DNA of 64,000 bases, from contig NZ_JBQCFP010000027.1 of the NCBI RefSeq assembly GCF_051958935.1, positions 1 to 64,000 of the forward strand. Direction: 5' to 3'. Positions 46,363 to 54,947 of this stretch are shown here, one piece after another. The stretch is from Dokdonella_A sp051958935. Lineage in GTDB: Bacteria > Pseudomonadota > Gammaproteobacteria > Xanthomonadales > Rhodanobacteraceae. The notes beneath the pieces are model-generated. The model was not told the origin of the DNA, ran no database searches, and saw nothing but the letters and a program-made list of their open reading frames with translations. Numbering within the stretch: position 1 is the stretch's first letter; every line of letters begins with the position of its first letter. The translations under genes were made by a program, and so were the position numbers.

Positions 46363-46700
46363 GGCGCGTCCGTACCCTCGGCGTTCGTGCCGGACGGCCG
46401 TGGGGCAAGCGGCGCTCCGCAATGCAGGCAGCGACCGGTCGGCCAGGCCACGCCGAAGAAACCAGCTGAACCGCATCCAGCAGAGGCGATTGCAACGCGG
46501 GCAGGGCCAGAAGAGAAGATGCAGCGTGAGAACGATCTAGATCGCCACCAGGACAACGAGCAGCACCGTGCTTTGCACGATCATCGCGGCTGCAAGAGCG
46601 CAAAACACGATCGGCCGGGCCAGGCCGCCTTGCCGGAACCTGCGGCTTTCCCCGTGCGTGATTCCGCGATCGTCCAGGCAAGGCACCTGCTACTGCTGCT
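46359..46700 (-). pseudogene. Frameshifted membrane zinc-ribbon protein remnant
   Basis: On the minus strand one frame reads VPCLDDRGITHGESRRF, a hydrophobic helix IVFCALAAAMIVQSTVLLVV, an in-frame TAG, then LHLLFWPCPRCNRLCW; a second frame continues GFFGVAWPTGRCLHCGAPLAP to a TAG at 46361-46359. Joined, they resemble the small membrane proteins with a two-CxxC zinc ribbon (CPRC...CLHCG) found in Xanthomonadales. One stop and one frameshift break it. The final stop lies in the CTAG end of the adjacent element. The rest of the gap up to 46748 shows nothing. Confidence 0.5.
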
Positions 46701-46748
46701 GATCCAGCTCGGCGCCGGGCAGCATCGACGCACCCGGATTAACGCGAA

Positions 46749-47099
46749 TCAGAGCGCGCGTCCGTCGAAATGGTGCACGGGGATCGTCGAAAGATCGAGA
46801 CCTTCGATGCAACGCAGGTTTATCGCGGCCATCGGCTGGCCCTGCGGATTCGTCGCCTCCGCGTACGGATGGATGCCGCATTCGGGACAGAAGCGGTGGC
46901 GGATCGCGTGCTTGTTGAACGTGTACGTCTTCGCGGCGTCCTCGGGCGTCCTGAGCTTCAGGTTCTCGCGCGGCACGAACCAGAGCAGCGAAGCCTTGCG
47001 CGCGCAGATCGAGCAGTTGCAGGCGAGGCCGCTGTCGATTTCGCCTTCGACGTCGAAGGCGACGTTTCCGCAGTGGCAGCTTCCGGTGTAGGTGGTCAT
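46749..47099 (-). CDS. GFA family protein (CENP-V/GFA zinc protein)
   Basis: A 116-aa protein of the glutathione-dependent formaldehyde-activating (GFA)/CENP-V fold. The zinc cysteines are in SCHCGNVAFDV, ACNCSICARKASLLWF and FCPECGIHPYAEA, the normal pattern for the family. Most GFA members are not proven to act on formaldehyde, so the substrate is unknown. Cytosolic, and transcribed alone. Confidence 0.92.
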   Translation of the reverse strand: MTTYTGSCHCGNVAFDVEGEIDSGLACNCSICARKASLLWFVPRENLKLRTPEDAAKTYTFNKHAIRHRFCPECGIHPYAEATNPQGQPMAAINLRCIEGLDLSTIPVHHFDGRAL

Positions 47100-47211
47100 G
47101 GGATTTGTCCGCTCCGTTTTGACGGCGATCCGCCGAGTGACGCCACTCTAGTACACGCGCGCAGGGCGTGTGAGCAACATTCGCGTCGCGAATTTCCGCA
47201 CGCGCGCGGAT

Positions 47212-47967
47212 TCAGTCGACGTAACCGGCGACCATCACGCGCTTGCCGTGCACGAGCTGTTCGTAACCGTCGGCAGGTGGCGGCACGAGTTCGACACGGC
47301 TGAAGCCGACCTTGCGCATGATCCAGAACAGCGCTTCGAGACTGGGCACGAGGCAGATGCCGGTCGTGCTCGCTTCCGGGCCGTGCGTGTCGTCCGTTTC
47401 GTCGATGATGCCGAACGAGCCTTTGAGCGGTCGCACGAAACGGTAGCTGCCGTAGTCGACCATGCCACTCAGGCCGGGCACGACCTGCGTCTCGACCACG
47501 CACATGTGGCGCGTGAGCGCACGCGCCTGGCGCAGCGCGCCGATCGGGTTCTCGAGATGGTAGATGAGGCCGAGCATGAGCACGAGATCGAACGGGCCGA
47601 GGCCACGCTGGTCTAGCGCGTGCACGTCCGACTGCAGCACCGCGAGTTTCGACAGGCCGAGCGCGTCACGAATCGTCGTCGTATCGGCGACGTGCTCGGC
47701 ACGTGCGTCGACGGCGAGCACGCGGTCGGCCCCCCATTCGAGCAGCTTGGTCGAGAACCAGCCCTGGTGGCACGCAATGTCGATCGCGTCGTGACCCGCG
47801 AGCGAACCGCCGAAGCGCGCGCCGACGACCCGCCGCAGCATCTCGAGGCGGCTTTCGTGGATCTGGTCGAGTGCGCCGTCGTCGTAGGTGTTCGTCATGC
47901 GTCCGCTCGGCAGCGTGAAGCGGTAGAACCAGGTCTTGTCGAGGATGCGTTGTTCGTCGGCGCTCAT
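47212..47967 (-). CDS. SAM-dependent methyltransferase, CmoB-like (DUF1698)
   Basis: A 251-aa class I methyltransferase. The SAM-binding region is HDAIDIACHQGWFSTKLLEWGADRVLAVDARAEHV, and FDLVLMLGLIYHLENPIGAL is the conserved post-motif of the DUF1698/CmoB-like group. No cmoA is adjacent, and it lacks the full CmoB length (about 320 aa), so it is a related methyltransferase of unknown substrate. Confidence 0.85.
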   Translation of the reverse strand: MSADEQRILDKTWFYRFTLPSGRMTNTYDDGALDQIHESRLEMLRRVVGARFGGSLAGHDAIDIACHQGWFSTKLLEWGADRVLAVDARAEHVADTTTIRDALGLSKLAVLQSDVHALDQRGLGPFDLVLMLGLIYHLENPIGALRQARALTRHMCVVETQVVPGLSGMVDYGSYRFVRPLKGSFGIIDETDDTHGPEASTTGICLVPSLEALFWIMRKVGFSRVELVPPPADGYEQLVHGKRVMVAGYVD

Positions 47968-48041
47968 CGGAATCGTCGTGGACAGGCAGGGCGGCGATTC
48001 TATCAGGCGGCCGCGTGCGCCTCGCCTGGCATGTTTTGCGT

Positions 48042-48110
48042 GGGAGCGACTTCCAGTCGCGATGCTTTCGGGGTACGGGCAGGAGCATCGCGGCAGGAGC
48101 CGCTCCTACG
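48042..48110. repeat. Inverted pair of REP-like hairpins
   Basis: GGGAGCGACTTCCAGTCGCG with GATGC, then after about 20 bases the inverted form GCATCGCGGCAGGAGCCGCT ending in CCTACGG. Each half is a hairpin, and together they form a BIME-like pair. A single copy is at 20231. It lies downstream of the transglycosylase gene and upstream of the methyltransferase gene. Confidence 0.7.
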
Positions 48111-48128
48111 GCGTAGCCGCCCGAACCT

Positions 48129-48914
48129 TCATTGGGCGGGGGCGAGCTGGTCCGGGAGCGGTGGCAGCTTCATCGCCTTGCGGTAGCGAGCGTGCAGGGC
48201 CTGCACCTTGGCGACGTATTCCCGGGTCTCGACGTACGGCGGTACGCCGTTGTATTGCGCCACCGCGCCGGCGCCGGCGTTGTAGGCTGCGGCGGCGAGC
48301 ACGCGGTCGCCTTCGTAACGTGTCCACAGCGATTTCAGCAGTTTCGCGCCCGCGAGGATCGACTGCTTCGCGTCGAACGGGTCTTTCACGCCGTAGTCGG
48401 CGATCGTCTCCGGCATCAGCTGCATGACGCCGCGCGCGCCCTTGTCGGACGCGGCCCGGGGGTCGAAATAACTTTCCGCGTGCGCGATCGCCCGCAACCA
48501 CGCTTCATCGACGCCGGTCTTCTTCGCGGCCGCTTTGAACTCGCGCGGAAACGCGTCCATGCGCGGCGTGCCGACCTTGCCGAGCCCTGCATGCGCCGGC
48601 GATCCCGGCGGAGTCGCCACGGTGAAGCCGAGCACGGGCGTGGAGCCGGGCAGGTTGCGCGTGCTGTAGACGGTTCTCCCGTCCTGCTCGCGCTTGTACA
48701 GCGTGCCATGGAACACGCCCATCTGGCCCCAGAGGTTCGGCAGCGCTGCCGCGTCGTCGTCGAGTTCCTTCGCGAAGCATTGCGAACCGGGCTCGGGCGC
48801 GGTCGCGAGGCTCACCGTGCCGTCACGGATGCAACGGTAGACCGTGCGTGCGCTCGCCGGCGCGATCGGCAGCAGGGCGATCGCGAGCGCGATGAAGGAT
48901 CGCAAGGGACTCAT
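48129..48914 (-). CDS. Secreted lytic transglycosylase (SLT)
   Basis: A 261-aa protein with a signal peptide (FIALAIALLPIAPASA), an N-terminal DUF4124-like stretch (VYRCIRDGTVSLATAPEPGS) and a lysozyme-like SLT domain: catalytic glutamate in AHAESYFDPRA, then KGARGVMQLMPETIADYGV and AAYNAGAGAVAQYNGVPPY. It cleaves the MurNAc-GlcNAc bond in peptidoglycan, forming anhydro-muropeptides. No lipobox, so it is a soluble periplasmic enzyme. Confidence 0.93.
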   Translation of the reverse strand: MSPLRSFIALAIALLPIAPASARTVYRCIRDGTVSLATAPEPGSQCFAKELDDDAAALPNLWGQMGVFHGTLYKREQDGRTVYSTRNLPGSTPVLGFTVATPPGSPAHAGLGKVGTPRMDAFPREFKAAAKKTGVDEAWLRAIAHAESYFDPRAASDKGARGVMQLMPETIADYGVKDPFDAKQSILAGAKLLKSLWTRYEGDRVLAAAAYNAGAGAVAQYNGVPPYVETREYVAKVQALHARYRKAMKLPPLPDQLAPAQ

Positions 48915-49038
48915 CCGGGAGGATTGTAGGGCGAGGGCGTGAATGATGGCGGTATCGGCCGCCGCACGCCTTCCCGCGAGTTCGCAGGGTGGGACGCAGC
49001 GGCGCGACGACCCGCATGGATGCGGGGCCAGAGCGCCG

Positions 49039-50040
49039 TCAAAGCGTCAGCGAGAGGAAAAACGTGACGTCTTGCGCGTGTCTCGCTATCGCGTCCTCGA
49101 CCAGCCCGGCGCGCAGGGTCCATCCGCCCTTCGCATGCCATGCGGACGACACCGCGAGGGTCGCCACGTCATCGAGCAGCGGGATTGCGCTGTCGTAGAG
49201 CGCGCCGTGCCATTGCAACTGCGCGGCGACGTCCCAGCCCGGGCGCAGCGCGACGCCGAGCGTCGCGTCGGCGAACGGGACGACGTCGTTGGCGCGCGCG
49301 GGCAGCAGTTCGGTGTCGCCGCGGCGCATCGCGCCGACGCGGATGCCCCATGGCAGGCGCGTGGTCGCGTCGGTCGACTGCGCGGCGAGCCAGAGGCTCG
49401 CGTCGACGGCGCGGTCGTCGACGAGCGGGTTCGCGTGCGTGGTCGGCAGCTTGACCGTCGCGCCGAGCTGCCATTCGTGCGCACCGGCGGGCATGCGCCA
49501 GGCGAGGTCGACGAGCAGCGGCGCTGCGGCATGCAGGCGGCGATCGAGCGCGATGCGATCACCGGCGTCGTCTTCGTACGCGATCGCATGGCCGTCGCCC
49601 CCGAGGCGGCCGCGATCGCCGTTGTCGAGGCCGAACGCGCGGTGCCAGTCCTCGATGAAGCCGTCGAGGAACCCGTCGCCGAACGACACCGCACCGATCG
49701 TCGCGCGCGCGATCCAGCGCTCGCCGAACGCGTGCGTCAACGCGAGCTGGGCCTCGTGGAATTCGCCGTCGTAGAAAAGGTGTTCGCTGCCGCGATCGAA
49801 TGCGAGTTCGGTGTTGCTCGCGCTCGCGACGAGGTCGACGCGCCACGCGTCCGGCGCGGCGGAGGGCGGCGCGAACGGCAGCCCGCTCGCGGCGACGAAC
49901 GGATTCGCGTCGCGGTAGAGCAGCCACGGCGCAGCACCGTCGGCCGATGCGAGCCCGGGCAGCAGCGCGGCCGCGAATGCACCGAGCCAGGCGCGACGGG
50001 CCGCGACGCGGCGGCCCGGGCGCGACGCCGCATCAGCCAT
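49039..50040 (-). CDS. DUF3187 family outer-membrane protein
   Basis: A 333-aa protein with a signal peptide (AWLGAFAAALLPGLASA) and DUF3187 features: PWLLYRDANPFVAASGLP at the start of the mature part, alternating beta strands through the length, and a C-terminal DVTFFLSLTL ending in an aromatic-rich strand suited to an outer-membrane barrel. Its start overlaps the end of the RND pump gene by eight bases, so it is the third gene of the efflux operon, in the place where a TolC-type factor is often found. Function unknown. Confidence 0.82.
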   Translation of the reverse strand: MADAASRPGRRVAARRAWLGAFAAALLPGLASADGAAPWLLYRDANPFVAASGLPFAPPSAAPDAWRVDLVASASNTELAFDRGSEHLFYDGEFHEAQLALTHAFGERWIARATIGAVSFGDGFLDGFIEDWHRAFGLDNGDRGRLGGDGHAIAYEDDAGDRIALDRRLHAAAPLLVDLAWRMPAGAHEWQLGATVKLPTTHANPLVDDRAVDASLWLAAQSTDATTRLPWGIRVGAMRRGDTELLPARANDVVPFADATLGVALRPGWDVAAQLQWHGALYDSAIPLLDDVATLAVSSAWHAKGGWTLRAGLVEDAIARHAQDVTFFLSLTL

Positions 50041-53000
50041 GCTGGTGCGGCGAGGAGGTCGCGGCGAGCGTTTCCTCGGGTGGTTCCATCGTGTCGCCGA
50101 GCAGGCGCCGCACGATCACGTAGAAGATCGGGATGAACAGCACGCCGAGGAAGGTCGCGAAGATCATGCCGCCGATCACGCCGGTGCCGATCGCGTGGCG
50201 TGCGTTGGCGCCGGCGCCGCTCGAGATCGCGAGCGGCAGCACGCCGAGGATGAAGCAGAACGAAGTCATGAGGATCGGCCGCAGTCGCAGGCGCGCGGCG
50301 TCGACCACCGCGGTGGCGAGCTTGCGCCCGGCGCGCTGTTCCTCGACCGCGAACTCGACGATCAGGATCGCATTCTTCGCGGCGAGGCCGATGATCGTGA
50401 TGAGGCCGATCTTGAAGAAGATGTCGTTGTTGAGGTTCGCGTCGAAGGTGTGGCGCATGAGCGTCGCGACCAACGCACCGGTGATGCCGACCGGCACGAC
50501 CAGCATGACCGCGAACGGAATCGACCAGCTCTCGTACAACGCGGCGAGGCAAAGGAACACGACGAGGATCGACAGCGCGAACAGCAGCGGTGCCTGGTTG
50601 CCGGAAATGATCTCCTGCAACGACTGGCCCGACCACTGGTAGCTGAAGCCGCTCGGGAAGTCCTTGCCGCCGATGATGTCCTGCATCGCCTGCATCGCCT
50701 CGCCCGAGCTGTGCCCCGGCGACGGACCGCCGTTCATCTGGATCGCCGAATAGCCGTTGTAGCGGGTGAGGCTCGGCGAACCCATGCTCCATTCGGTGCG
50801 CACGACGTTCGACAGCGGCACCATCGGCCGCGTGCCGTCGGGCGAGGCCGCGCCGAGGCTGCTCGGCACGTAGAAATGGCTGACTGCATCGGGCGACATG
50901 CGGTAAGCCGCATCCGCTTGCATGATCACGCGCTGCACGCGGCCCTGGTGGAAGAAGTCGTCGACGTAGACAGGCGCGAGCATGAGCTGGATCGCCGAGT
51001 AGACGTCGGTGAGCGAGACGCCCATCGACTGCGCCTGCACGCGATCGACCGTCATCTTGATCTGGGTGCTGTCCTCGAGCCCGTTCGGGCGCACGCCGGC
51101 GAGCAGCGGCGATTTCGCCGCCGCGCCGAGCAGCTGGTTGCGCGCCGCGATGAGTGCGTCGTGGCCGGCGCCGCTGCGGTCCTGCAGGTACATCTCGAAG
51201 CCACCGAACTGCGACAGGCCCGGGATCGTCGGCAGGTTCAGCACGAACACCTGCGCGTCCTTGATCTGCATGAAGTTGGCGCCGTTGAGCTGCTGCGCGA
51301 GCGCGCTCGACACGTGCGGTCGCTCCTTCCACGGCTTGAGACGGTAGAACACCATGCCGACGTTCTCGCCCTGGCCGACGAAGCTGTAGCCGGATACCGT
51401 GACCACGCCCTCGACGTCGGGGTTCTGCCGGCCGATCGAGCGCACCTGTTCCATGACCTTGTTGGTGCGATCGATCGTCGCACCCGGCGGCAGCTGCACG
51501 ATCGCGAACAGGTAACCCTGGTCTTCCTCCGGCACGAAGCTGCCCGGCAGGCGCGTGAACAGGAAGCCGCAGAGCACCGCGATCGCGATGAACACGACGA
51601 ACCAGGTCGGCGCATGGCGCACCGCGGTCCGCACGTGGCCGGTGTAGATGCCCTGCGTCCAGTTGAATGTGTCGTTGAACCAGCGGAACACGACGTTCTT
51701 CTTCGTGTCGTGGATCGGCTTGAGCATGCTCGCGCACAGCGCCGGCGTGAAGGCGAGGGCGAGGAATGCGGAGAAGCCCATCGACACCGCGATGGTCAGC
51801 GCGAACTGGCGGTAGATCGCGCCCGCGCTGCCGCTCTGCATCGCGCTCGGGATGAACACCGCGGCGAGCACGACCGCGATCGCGATGACCGCGCCGGTGA
51901 TCTGGCCCATCGCCTTGCGCGTCGCTTCCTTCGGCGACAGGCCTTCCTCGGCCATGATGCGCTCGACGTTCTCGATCACGACGATTGCGTCGTCGACGAC
52001 GATGCCGATCGCGAGCACCATGCCGAACAGGCTCAGCTGGTTGATCGAGAAACCGAGCATCCACATGCCGAGGAAACCGCCCATCAGGGCGACCGGGATC
52101 ACCAGGGTCGGGATCAGCGTGATGCGGAAGTTCTGCAGGAAGATCAGCATGACGAGGAAGACGAGCACGATCGCCTCGAACAGCGTCTTGACCACTTCCT
52201 CGATCGAGATCTGGATGAAGTCGGAGGTGTCGTACGGGATGAACCACGACACGCCCTTCGGGAAACCCGGCTGCAGTTCGGCGAGCTTGGCCTTCACCGC
52301 CTTGGCGACCCCGAGCGCGTTCGCACCGGTGAGCAGCTGCACGCCGAAGCCGGCGGTCGAGGTGTCGTTGTACTTGAGCGCGAAGCCGTAGCTGCCCGGG
52401 CCAATCTCGATGCGCGCGACGTCCTTGAGGCGCACGGTGGTGCCGTCACTGTTCGCGCGCAGCAGGATGTTGGCGAACTGCTCGGGCTCGCTGAAGCGGC
52501 CCTCTGCACGCACGGTCGCGGTGAAGTTCGCACCGCCCGCCGACGGCTCGGCGCCGACCGAACCCGCGGCGACCTGCACGTTCTGGCCGCGCACGGCGGC
52601 GAGCACTTCGCTCGCGGACAGGCTGTAGCCGTGCAGCTTGTCCGGGTCGAGCCAGATGCGCATCGCGAATTCGGAACCGAACTGGAACGCACTGCCGACG
52701 CCGGGGATGCGCTGGATCTGGTCGAGCACCTGCGTCGCGACGACGTTGTTGAGCGCGTAGGTGTCCATCGAGCCGTCGTCGGACTTGAGCATGCCGACCA
52801 TGAGGAAGCCCGGGTTCACCTTCGACACGGTGATGCCCTGCTGGATCACCTCGGTCGGCAGGCGCGGCTGCGCGAGCGAGACGCGGTTCTGCGTCTGCAC
52901 CGCGGCGATGTCCGCGTTGGTGCCAGGCTCGAAGGTGAGCGTGATCGACGCACTTCCGCTCGAGCTCGAGCTCGAACTGAAATAGAGCAGGTGGTCGACG

Positions 53001-53212
53001 CCGGTGAGCTGCTGCTCGATGACCTGGGTCACGGTCTTCTCGACCGTGCTCGCGTCCGCGCCCGGATAGACCGCGTTGACCGCCACCTGCGGCGGCGCGA
53101 TCGTCGGGTAGGCCTCGACGCCGAGCTGGCTGATCGCGATCACGCCGCCCAACGTGATGAGGATCGCGATGACCCAGGCGAAGATCGGACGCTCGATGAA
53201 GAAACTGGGCAT
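50033..53212 (-). CDS. RND efflux pump, AcrB/MexB type (HAE1)
   Basis: A 1059-aa inner-membrane pump with twelve helices. The start MPSFFIERPIFAWVIAILIT and the loop AYPTIAPPQVAVNAVYPGAD are HAE1 hallmarks; helix 4 carries GIVVDDAIVVIENVERIM with the proton-relay aspartates, and the second half repeats the fold (KNAILIVEFAVEEQRAG). It exports drugs or lipophilic compounds with the membrane fusion protein upstream. No TolC or TetR-type repressor lies next to it. Confidence 0.95.
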   Translation of the reverse strand: MPSFFIERPIFAWVIAILITLGGVIAISQLGVEAYPTIAPPQVAVNAVYPGADASTVEKTVTQVIEQQLTGVDHLLYFSSSSSSSGSASITLTFEPGTNADIAAVQTQNRVSLAQPRLPTEVIQQGITVSKVNPGFLMVGMLKSDDGSMDTYALNNVVATQVLDQIQRIPGVGSAFQFGSEFAMRIWLDPDKLHGYSLSASEVLAAVRGQNVQVAAGSVGAEPSAGGANFTATVRAEGRFSEPEQFANILLRANSDGTTVRLKDVARIEIGPGSYGFALKYNDTSTAGFGVQLLTGANALGVAKAVKAKLAELQPGFPKGVSWFIPYDTSDFIQISIEEVVKTLFEAIVLVFLVMLIFLQNFRITLIPTLVIPVALMGGFLGMWMLGFSINQLSLFGMVLAIGIVVDDAIVVIENVERIMAEEGLSPKEATRKAMGQITGAVIAIAVVLAAVFIPSAMQSGSAGAIYRQFALTIAVSMGFSAFLALAFTPALCASMLKPIHDTKKNVVFRWFNDTFNWTQGIYTGHVRTAVRHAPTWFVVFIAIAVLCGFLFTRLPGSFVPEEDQGYLFAIVQLPPGATIDRTNKVMEQVRSIGRQNPDVEGVVTVSGYSFVGQGENVGMVFYRLKPWKERPHVSSALAQQLNGANFMQIKDAQVFVLNLPTIPGLSQFGGFEMYLQDRSGAGHDALIAARNQLLGAAAKSPLLAGVRPNGLEDSTQIKMTVDRVQAQSMGVSLTDVYSAIQLMLAPVYVDDFFHQGRVQRVIMQADAAYRMSPDAVSHFYVPSSLGAASPDGTRPMVPLSNVVRTEWSMGSPSLTRYNGYSAIQMNGGPSPGHSSGEAMQAMQDIIGGKDFPSGFSYQWSGQSLQEIISGNQAPLLFALSILVVFLCLAALYESWSIPFAVMLVVPVGITGALVATLMRHTFDANLNNDIFFKIGLITIIGLAAKNAILIVEFAVEEQRAGRKLATAVVDAARLRLRPILMTSFCFILGVLPLAISSGAGANARHAIGTGVIGGMIFATFLGVLFIPIFYVIVRRLLGDTMEPPEETLAATSSPHQHG

Positions 53213-53322
53213 GGTGTGGGTTCCGGAAATGGCTGGAATCGCGGACGCCGGCCACGTGGGCCGTCATACGGGTCGGCGCCCGCGCGCGGTCCCGAGGGCC
53301 GCCGCACAGGCGCGCGCGAACC

Positions 53323-54513
53323 TCAGTGCTTTTCGCCTTCGGCGCCGGCCGGTGCACCCTGGGGAGCCTGGCCATTCGCGTCCGGCTGCCACGGCACGGC
53401 CTTCGCCGGCGCGTCCGGCTGAACCTTCTGCACGCCGGAGACGACGACCTGGTCGCCGTCGGCGAGACCGCCGGTGACGATCCAGCTGTCGCCCTGGAGC
53501 GTATCGGCCTCGATGCGTTTCTGCGCGACCTTGCCGTCCTGGCCGACCACGAACACGTAGGCGCCCTGTCCGTCGCGCTGCACCGCGCGCTGCGAGACGA
53601 GCCAGGCGTGCTTGAGCTCGCCGAGGCTCAGGCGCACGTTGACGTACATGCCCGGCAGCAGGCGGTGCTGCGGATTGGGCACGATGCCGCGCAGGGTCAC
53701 CGCGCCGGTCGCCGCATCCACCGCGGTGTCGGAGAAGTCGAGCGTGCCGGTCTGGTCGTAGGCGCTGCCGTCCGGCATCGTGATCTCGACCTTCGCCTTG
53801 CCCTGTTCATAGAGTTGCACGTCGCCCTTGGCGGCGGCGCGCCGCATCTGTTCGAGCGAACCCACCGCCTGGCTGAAATTGACGTACACGGGGTCGATCT
53901 GTTCGACAGTCGTGAGCAGGGTCGCTTCGCCCTGGCCGACGAGCGCGCCTTCGGTCACCTGCTGCTTGCCGGCGCGGCCGGCGATCGGGGCGGTGACATT
54001 GGCGTAGCCAAGGTTGATCTTCGCCGCTTCGACTTTCGCCTGCGCCTGCTTGACCGCCGCGGCGGAGGTGCGCTCTGCCGCGTTCGCGGCGTCGACGTCT
54101 GCCTTCGACAGCAGGCCTTTTTCGGCGACCGAGCGCGCGCGCTCGGCGGCGACGTGGTTGTTCTGGTAGGTCGCCTGCGCCGCGGCGAGGTTGGCGAGCT
54201 GCGCGTTCAAGGTCGCGCGCAGCGGGGCCGGATCGATCTCGAACAGCAGCTGGCCTTCCTTGACGTCGGTGCCTTCGGTGTAGGCGCGCTTCTGCAGCAC
54301 GCCGGCGACGCGCGCGCGCACGTCCGCGGTGCGCACCGCGCTGAGGCGTCCGACCAGTTCCTGCACGAGCGGCACGGTGCCGGCCTTGGCGACGACCACT
54401 CCGACTTCCGGCGGCGGCATCTGCTGCTGCTGCGGCGCCGGCTTGCCGCAACCGGCGGTGATGGCGGCGAGCGTAGCGACGGCGACAGGGGTCAATGCGC
54501 GATGCAACTTCAT
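53323..54513 (-). CDS. RND efflux membrane fusion lipoprotein (AcrA type)
   Basis: A 396-aa periplasmic adaptor with a lipobox (LAAITAGC, lipid on Cys22). It has the AcrA/MexA features VVVAKAGTVPLVQELVGRLSAVRTADVRARVAGVL, a hairpin coiled coil (about 95-165), KINLGYANVTAPIAGRAG and a C-terminal barrel ending in WIVTGGLADGDQVVVSGVQ. Seen with the pump 110 bases downstream. The gap has no gene. The start at 54513 is set by the lipobox. Confidence 0.93.
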   Translation of the reverse strand: MKLHRALTPVAVATLAAITAGCGKPAPQQQQMPPPEVGVVVAKAGTVPLVQELVGRLSAVRTADVRARVAGVLQKRAYTEGTDVKEGQLLFEIDPAPLRATLNAQLANLAAAQATYQNNHVAAERARSVAEKGLLSKADVDAANAAERTSAAAVKQAQAKVEAAKINLGYANVTAPIAGRAGKQQVTEGALVGQGEATLLTTVEQIDPVYVNFSQAVGSLEQMRRAAAKGDVQLYEQGKAKVEITMPDGSAYDQTGTLDFSDTAVDAATGAVTLRGIVPNPQHRLLPGMYVNVRLSLGELKHAWLVSQRAVQRDGQGAYVFVVGQDGKVAQKRIEADTLQGDSWIVTGGLADGDQVVVSGVQKVQPDAPAKAVPWQPDANGQAPQGAPAGAEGEKH

Positions 54514-54947
54514 CGTGGAGCTTCCTGTTCTCGGATGCGTAGAGGGGCAGGCGGCCGATCGGAGGACGGCGGCGTGCGCGTGCGTCGCGCGAGCCGCGTC
54601 GGCAGCGGCGCGACTATACCGCCGGGTACAGGAACATGCATCCTCGCGGTTGCGGATCGTGCACGGGTCCGATGGCACTTTACGAACTGCGCGCCATGTG
54701 GACACATCGTGTTGGCACAGCGGTGCGACCGTCGCTTCAGCTGGCGTAAAGCGTCCGCCTTCGTGCCGAACGTCCGCACGCGCCGCGTCGATGCGGAAGA
54801 ATGCGCGGGCAAAACCCGCGCGGTGCACGTTGCCGTGCGCGCATCTGCCGCGGCGAGGCGAAGTCCGCCGGCGGCGGCCGTATGGATTCGCCGCGGCCCG
54901 CGGCGTATCCTTGCGGCCCGCATTTTTCCCCACTTTCGGACCCCTTC
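54514..54947. other. Intergenic region between efflux operon and gdh
   Basis: A 434-base divergent gap. The long open frames crossing it are Arg-rich shadows without homology. It should hold the promoters of both the efflux operon and the glutamate dehydrogenase gene. No regulator gene, palindrome or RNA is recognisable by eye. Confidence 0.7.

Noticed and set aside
50039..53422. Long plus-strand open frame antisense to the RND pump (about 1127 codons)
   Set aside because: His/Arg/Asp-rich composition, no family motifs, and it mirrors a clear pump gene; it is an antisense shadow of high-GC coding sequence.
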